From Planktothrix sp. FACHB-1365 (GTDB lineage Bacteria; Cyanobacteriota; Cyanobacteriia; Cyanobacteriales; Microcoleaceae): DNA of 64,000 bases. Numbering within the stretch: position 1 is the stretch's first letter; every line of letters begins with the position of its first letter. A program made the position numbers and the translations under genes. The stretch spans positions 1 to 64,000 of the forward strand of contig NZ_JACJSC010000025.1 in assembly GCF_014697575.1 (NCBI RefSeq), in the 5' to 3' direction. Positions 59,955 to 64,000 of the stretch are shown piece by piece. The notes beneath the pieces are model-generated. The model saw only the letters and a program-made list of their open reading frames with translations. It searched no databases and was not told the origin of the DNA.

Positions 59955-61428
59955 CCCTATTGTTTAAAATGAAATCATAGATCAAGAAGGCTTGCTCACG
60001 AGAACTCGGTGAAAAAAAATCATAATCTGGATGGGAGTAAATTTTATGATAAAAGTTGAGATCCATTGCTTGATCTTGCTGCATATTCTCATAGGTTTTT
60101 TGGTGAAGATGGAGACGAAAATAAGATAAGGTTTCTTCCACAAAACCGACTTTAAACTGTCCTAATATTCTCCACCATAAATCTAAATCAACTAACTGAT
60201 TTAATTCTGGGTCAAAACCTGTGATGATTTCAAAGATTGATTTCCGTAATAATACGGTACTAGGTTCCCCAATTTTATTAATAGGATGTTCCCATAAATT
60301 GGGATCGTTGAGGAGTTCTATTCCCCATTGAATCGAATTTAACTTTGACCAACTTTGATGTAAATTAGCAAAATCTTGATACACTGCTATGAGATCTAAA
60401 TCGATATTCTCTTGATTTAGAAAAAACATTTTTCTGGGTGAAAATACTAATCCAATATCTGGATCAATTTCTGCTAAACTTACCATTTTTTCAATACAAT
60501 TTGGAAGTAAAATATCATCTTGATAGAGAAATTTAATATATTTCCCTTGAGAGTGTTCAATACAAAAATTACTATTTTGTGCAAGTCCGAGAGGGTTATG
60601 GGTTAAAATAGAAATGGGAATGGTGGTTTGTTCTTGAAAGGATTGAGCGATCGCTACAGTCTGATCGAGAGAATGATCATCAGAAATAATTAATTCAATT
60701 GCAGAATAGGTTTGAGATAAAACACTAGAAATTGCTTCAGCAATAAATTGTTCTCCATTATAAGTGGGAATACAAACACTCACTAAACATAATTCTTGAA
60801 CTTTGAACCTTTGATTTTCTGATTCAAAAAAATCATTTATTTTAAGTTTATATAGTTTTTGATTCAGATAATAAAATTTGTTATAGCTTTGATTATTTTT
60901 TAATTTTAATTTAAAATCAAACGGTTCTGTAATTGTTGAACTTTCTTGTGAAATAATCTCTGTTTCCCCAATTGATTTTCTAAAAATTCCTTGAATTTCT
61001 GGTTTTTCACCTAGATTTAAATGCTCTAAATCCCATTGATTATTACTATAAACTCCCCAAATTTCTAACTGATTATCTAAAATTTCAATCGCTTCCTGTA
61101 ACCCTTCAGAGAAAAATACTACCGGATATTGTATCCAAATAATATACTTCCCTTTTGCTTTTGAAATAGCTTGGTTAAAAATAGTTTCTGCTGTCTGGGA
61201 AGGTTCAAACCCCAAAAATTGATGACCTTGCAATTCTAAATAATTCCGAATATCTTCTAACTCAAAACTCAATAAATTGCCCTGACCTAAAGTTAAAATA
61301 ATAATTTCATAATCCACCTCCATCGTGTATTCTAAATCTGTAATAAAATCTAATAAAAAATCCCTCTGTTTCCAGTAGGGAATAATTACCGATAACTGAA
61401 TTTTTTCTAAATCTAAATTTTTTAACAT
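59926..61428 (-). CDS. Family 2 glycosyltransferase, double-domain type
   Basis: A 500-residue cytosolic enzyme with no membrane helix. The N-terminal about 190 residues (QLSVIIPYWKQRDFLLDFITDLEY) are a reduced GT2-like domain that lacks clear catalytic motifs. The main GT2-A domain starts near 217: VSVCIPTYNGEQFIAEAISSVLSQ, ELIISDDHSLDQT, LAQNSNFCIEHSQGKYIKFLYQDD (the D-x-D-like metal site) and GFDPELNQLVDLDLWWRIL. It probably adds a sugar to a surface polysaccharide or glycoprotein. Its C-terminus may have been shortened by a frameshift. Confidence 0.9.
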   Translation of the reverse strand: MLKNLDLEKIQLSVIIPYWKQRDFLLDFITDLEYTMEVDYEIIILTLGQGNLLSFELEDIRNYLELQGHQFLGFEPSQTAETIFNQAISKAKGKYIIWIQYPVVFFSEGLQEAIEILDNQLEIWGVYSNNQWDLEHLNLGEKPEIQGIFRKSIGETEIISQESSTITEPFDFKLKLKNNQSYNKFYYLNQKLYKLKINDFFESENQRFKVQELCLVSVCIPTYNGEQFIAEAISSVLSQTYSAIELIISDDHSLDQTVAIAQSFQEQTTIPISILTHNPLGLAQNSNFCIEHSQGKYIKFLYQDDILLPNCIEKMVSLAEIDPDIGLVFSPRKMFFLNQENIDLDLIAVYQDFANLHQSWSKLNSIQWGIELLNDPNLWEHPINKIGEPSTVLLRKSIFEIITGFDPELNQLVDLDLWWRILGQFKVGFVEETLSYFRLHLHQKTYENMQQDQAMDLNFYHKIYSHPDYDFFSPSSREQAFLIYDFILNNRVDSVKNYKD

Positions 61429-61531
61429 ACAACTTTAGAATAACTGACTAAACACTCAAAGAGAAAATAGTCCCTATTTAATCCAATAAATGGGATAATC
61501 AGAACTAACGATTTGTAGCTAAACTCTATCC

Positions 61532-62374
61532 ATGATCCAAACTCCTAAGATTTCTCTACCTTATTTTGATATTCTACTAGAACGTTTCGCCGAGGGCGAT
61601 ACAGATGCACAACAAGTATTTGGTCGTCATGTCCACTGGGGTTACTGGGAAAATCCAGCCAAAGCTGATGGGTCAATTGCAGATTTTGCCGCCGCAGCAG
61701 AACAATTATCCCAGCAAGTTTATGCAGCCGCTCAAGTCAAAGATGGCTATCGCGTACTGGATGCGGGATGTGGTTTTGGCGGCACAATTGCCAGTTTGAA
61801 TGAGAACTTTAATCAGATGCAGCTAGTCGGTTTAAATATTGATGCTCGACAATTAGAAAGAGCCAGACAAGAAGTTCAACCCCGTGAGAATAACCAGATT
61901 GAATTCGTCGAAGGAGATGCTTGTCATCTTCCATTTGCAGACGCATCTTTTGATGTCGTTTTAGCTGTGGAATGTATTTTTCATTTTCCCAGTCGAGAAG
62001 CCTTTTTTAAGGAAGTTAAGCGCGTACTTCGTCCCCATGGACGGTTAGCAATTTCTGATTTTGTACCCAACGCAATCTTTTATCATTGGTACAAATTTTT
62101 ACGCACTATAGATAATTCTTCTATCCGTTCAACTTACGGAAAAGTAGATAGTGAATTGACCATCAGTGATTATCAAAAACTAGCAAAAGCAACGGGATTT
62201 AACTTGAGTTTGAAAGAAGATATTACCCGAAATACACTGCCAACCTACCCAATCGTTCGCCGTTTTTTTGAGCAAGTTGGGAAACAGGACTCTGCGAATA
62301 TCACAGCGAGTATAGAACTGGTAAGTCGCTTAAATTTGTTACGTTATTGGGTCTTGGGTTTTGAGTTGATTTGA
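61532..62374 (+). CDS. Class I SAM-dependent methyltransferase
   Basis: A 280-residue enzyme. Motif I VLDAGCGFGGTIASL, the acidic loop LNIDARQLERAR, motif II EFVEGDACHLPFADASFDVVLAVECIFHF and KEVKRVLRPHGRLAISDF are those of the UbiE/tocopherol/sterol-type methyltransferases. The residues after it (IRSTYGKVDSELTISDYQKLAKATGF) resemble small-molecule O- or C-methyltransferases of natural-product clusters. The substrate is unknown. It is divergent from the glycosyltransferase gene over about 100 bp. Confidence 0.9.
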   Translation: MIQTPKISLPYFDILLERFAEGDTDAQQVFGRHVHWGYWENPAKADGSIADFAAAAEQLSQQVYAAAQVKDGYRVLDAGCGFGGTIASLNENFNQMQLVGLNIDARQLERARQEVQPRENNQIEFVEGDACHLPFADASFDVVLAVECIFHFPSREAFFKEVKRVLRPHGRLAISDFVPNAIFYHWYKFLRTIDNSSIRSTYGKVDSELTISDYQKLAKATGFNLSLKEDITRNTLPTYPIVRRFFEQVGKQDSANITASIELVSRLNLLRYWVLGFELI

Positions 62375-62461
62375 AATTTAAAAATCATCATTCATATCTC
62401 TAATTTGGGGATAGGGGGTGCTGCGTCTGTAGGGCGCACGCACCCGACCCTAAAACTCTAA

Positions 62462-63517
62462 TTATCGCAATTTCGCCGGAGTCCTATAGGGGCCTGTTTT
62501 CAACGCTGTCGCCAAGGCATTATTATTTTGTCTGAGGGCTTCATAAAAGAAAAATATCTCTCCCTGTACCCCTTTAAATCGATTGTAATCAATTGCTTTT
62601 AATAAGTCATCGGTCGTAATACAATAGGAACCAATTTTTGCTAAAATTCCTGGAGAAAGTTTAGGTAATTGCCAATCTCTAAACTGAACATCCACCAATT
62701 GATCCACTAACCCTTTATAACTCCAAAAATTGCGCCGATATAATTGAGGATGAATCCAATCGACTAAATCTTGATCAATCCAGGCAATATAATCTTGTAA
62801 ATATTCATCTAAACCCCATTTATAAATACTCGGAGCCATTGAAATTAATAAATGGGGTTTAATCGCTTTCACGTCTCGACGTAAACGCACTAAAAAATTG
62901 GTCAAAATATTGGCTCGCCATTGTACCCATTGGGGATCTTTATGATAGGTTGGAGGTTGACGGCCAAATTCTGCCCGATAACGAGCCACCGTTTTTGGAT
63001 CATAGCCTCCTTCCGAAGGCATGGCGGGCATCCGGTCATCTCCTTGAATGCCATCAATATCATATTTTCTAACAACTTCTAAAACCAAACTGAGAACAAA
63101 ATCCTGCACGTCTGGGTCAAAAGCATTCATCCACTCAAAGCCATTTTTAACAACTAATCCTCCTGTAGAATTAATACCTGACCAACTCGGTTTTTGAGCG
63201 AGAATTCTACCGCCATTTTGTTGATAAGAACTAGCAAATCCAAATTCAAACCAAGGAATGACTTTTAACCCCACTCGATGAGCTTCCTCAATCACCTCTT
63301 GCAGGGGGTCACGTCCCTTAACATAAAAATCGATTTCCACACCAAAGGCTTGAGCCATGACTTGACTGCGATACAACGTCACGCCTTTATTCCAAACCAC
63401 CGGAAATACAACATTAAAGCCCGTTTCCGCCAAGAACTCCATCGCTTCTGCAATGGTCTGTCGAGAAAACATGACTCGACTATCGGTATTCGTTAACCAG
63501 ACACCACGAACTTCCAT
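62462..63517 (-). CDS. GH10-like glycoside hydrolase (GHL10/DUF187-type)
   Basis: A 351-residue TIM-barrel protein. EVRGVWLTNTDSRVMFSR, GFNVVFPVVWNKGVTLYRS, VIPWFEFGF and YDIDGIQGDDRMPAMPSEGGYDP are the hallmarks of the family 10-like glycosylhydrolase (GHL10) group. Other cyanobacterial members have a signal peptide; here none is seen at the ATG, which has AGGAG before it. It probably cleaves an envelope or storage glycan. Confidence 0.9.
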   Translation of the reverse strand: MEVRGVWLTNTDSRVMFSRQTIAEAMEFLAETGFNVVFPVVWNKGVTLYRSQVMAQAFGVEIDFYVKGRDPLQEVIEEAHRVGLKVIPWFEFGFASSYQQNGGRILAQKPSWSGINSTGGLVVKNGFEWMNAFDPDVQDFVLSLVLEVVRKYDIDGIQGDDRMPAMPSEGGYDPKTVARYRAEFGRQPPTYHKDPQWVQWRANILTNFLVRLRRDVKAIKPHLLISMAPSIYKWGLDEYLQDYIAWIDQDLVDWIHPQLYRRNFWSYKGLVDQLVDVQFRDWQLPKLSPGILAKIGSYCITTDDLLKAIDYNRFKGVQGEIFFFYEALRQNNNALATALKTGPYRTPAKLR

Positions 63518-63820
63518 AGAATCTCCTACATAATCGCACTTTATCTTAATAGTCAGGTTTTTCGGGATACTGATTGAGTAATCAGCACTTTTAACCTGCC
63601 TCAGAGCTAACGGAATTGAAAAAACCTACCTTGCCTAGTTAAGTTTTCAGCTATTATGTTTAACTAAGAGGCAATTTTAACGGATCGAGGTGAAAAGATA
63701 AGTTTTCCCAAATCCTAGCCCAGATGAACCCCCTAGCACAGGTCAAGACGGCAATTATGCCTAGCTTGTCAGCGATTAGGAAGAACGGGTTGTTAGGGTT
63801 TGAGGATTCAAACTGCTTTT
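63518..63820. other. 303-bp spacer before the right-edge frame
   Basis: It holds an imperfect hairpin at 63631-63674 (TTGCCTAGTTAA with TTAACTAAGAGGCAA) followed by TTTTAA. No clear gene. A 47-codon frame from 63724 overlaps the right-edge gene in another frame and is not convincing. Confidence 0.5.
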
Positions 63821-64000
63821 ATGAATATCCCAAATCAACAGCGATGGAGGAATCTCTTTCGGGGTAGACATCTAGCCCGTTATACTCGTCTGAAATCTAC
63901 ATTAGACTCAAGCTTCGTCAATTTATCGAGTTTTAGCTTATCCCTAAAACATCCGGGTCAACCCGTCGCTACGACTGCTCTACATTTTCGCTCTTGTGTT
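63821..64000 (+). CDS. Start of an unidentified gene cut by the right edge
   Basis: An open frame from an ATG runs 60 codons to the window end: MNIPNQQRWRNLFRGRHLAR, then YTRLKSTLDSSFVNLSS and a stretch rich in Ser and Leu. The N-terminus is strongly basic. No family is recognised from this short part and the ribosome site is weak. Confidence 0.4.
   Translation, partial: MNIPNQQRWRNLFRGRHLARYTRLKSTLDSSFVNLSSFSLSLKHPGQPVATTALHFRSCV

Noticed and set aside
63724-63870. 47-codon plus-strand frame before the right edge
   Set aside because: It overlaps the 63821 frame in another phase and has no ribosome site or known motif. The right-edge frame that stays open is preferred, with low confidence.

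Overview
The window reads as chromosomal DNA of a cyanobacterium, most likely a filamentous non-heterocystous one of the Planktothrix/Oscillatoria kind. The palindrome GCGATCGC (HIP1) recurs throughout, and heptanucleotide tandem repeats and several palindromic dispersed repeats lie between genes. The gene set also fits: a carotenoid oxygenase, a PAP/fibrillin protein, a cyanobacterial-type hfq beside dapF, an aspartate kinase with repeated ACT domains, and a candidate cyanobacteriochrome GAF protein. The genus is inference. I found no rRNA, tRNA, CRISPR array or intact insertion sequence.

Layout. 1-2.6 kb: the start of a DUF4347 surface protein, then cbiA. 2.8-7.2 kb: an accessory patch with a Uma2-family gene and a remnant copy of its start, a hicAB toxin-antitoxin pair, and two Ser/Thr kinases separated by palindromic repeats. 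One kinase ends in an FGE-like domain whose last codons look like the variable region of a diversity-generating retroelement (DGR). 7.6-14.7 kb: dnaK, an HlyD-type adaptor, a single-domain response regulator and a multi-PAS histidine kinase. 14.8-22.2 kb: housekeeping and metabolism, namely an SH3b protein, carotenoid oxygenase, DprA-like protein, yajQ, a nuclease-like protein, dapF, hfq and homoserine dehydrogenase. 22.4-26.9 kb: a signalling cassette of vWA protein, PP2C phosphatase and membrane kinase with a C-terminal DUF1036, divergent from an HTH protein. 26.9-28.3 kb: an 84-bp tandem repeat array and an outlying copy that bracket a DUF29 gene and a small antitoxin-like gene.

28.4-38.3 kb: lysC, a Cache-HAMP hybrid kinase, a REC-kinase, a solo GAF protein with both cysteine motifs of DXCF cyanobacteriochromes, an MscS channel, a 47-residue membrane peptide and an ABC exporter. 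38.5-47 kb: a J-domain/TPR protein, hisZ, a ferredoxin, and a MoxR/DUF58/transglutaminase set interrupted by a fibrillin gene and a toxin-antitoxin locus whose YoeB-type toxin has a nonsense mutation. 48.5-55 kb: a tightly packed O-carbamoyltransferase module (SxtI-, SxtJ- and SxtK-like) followed by three membrane-anchored SGNH-type proteins. 55-63.5 kb: a TPR-GT41 transferase, a HEAT-repeat protein, an RTX-type protein, a family 2 glycosyltransferase, a methyltransferase and a GH10-like glycosidase. An unfinished reading frame runs off the right edge.

How the genes connect. dapF, hom and lysC belong to the aspartate-family amino acid pathway but are not in one operon. The most system-like loci are the vWA/PP2C/kinase cassette, the carbamoyltransferase-SGNH module (probably modifying an extracellular or secondary-metabolite product), and the kinase-FGE protein that looks like a trans target of a DGR encoded elsewhere.
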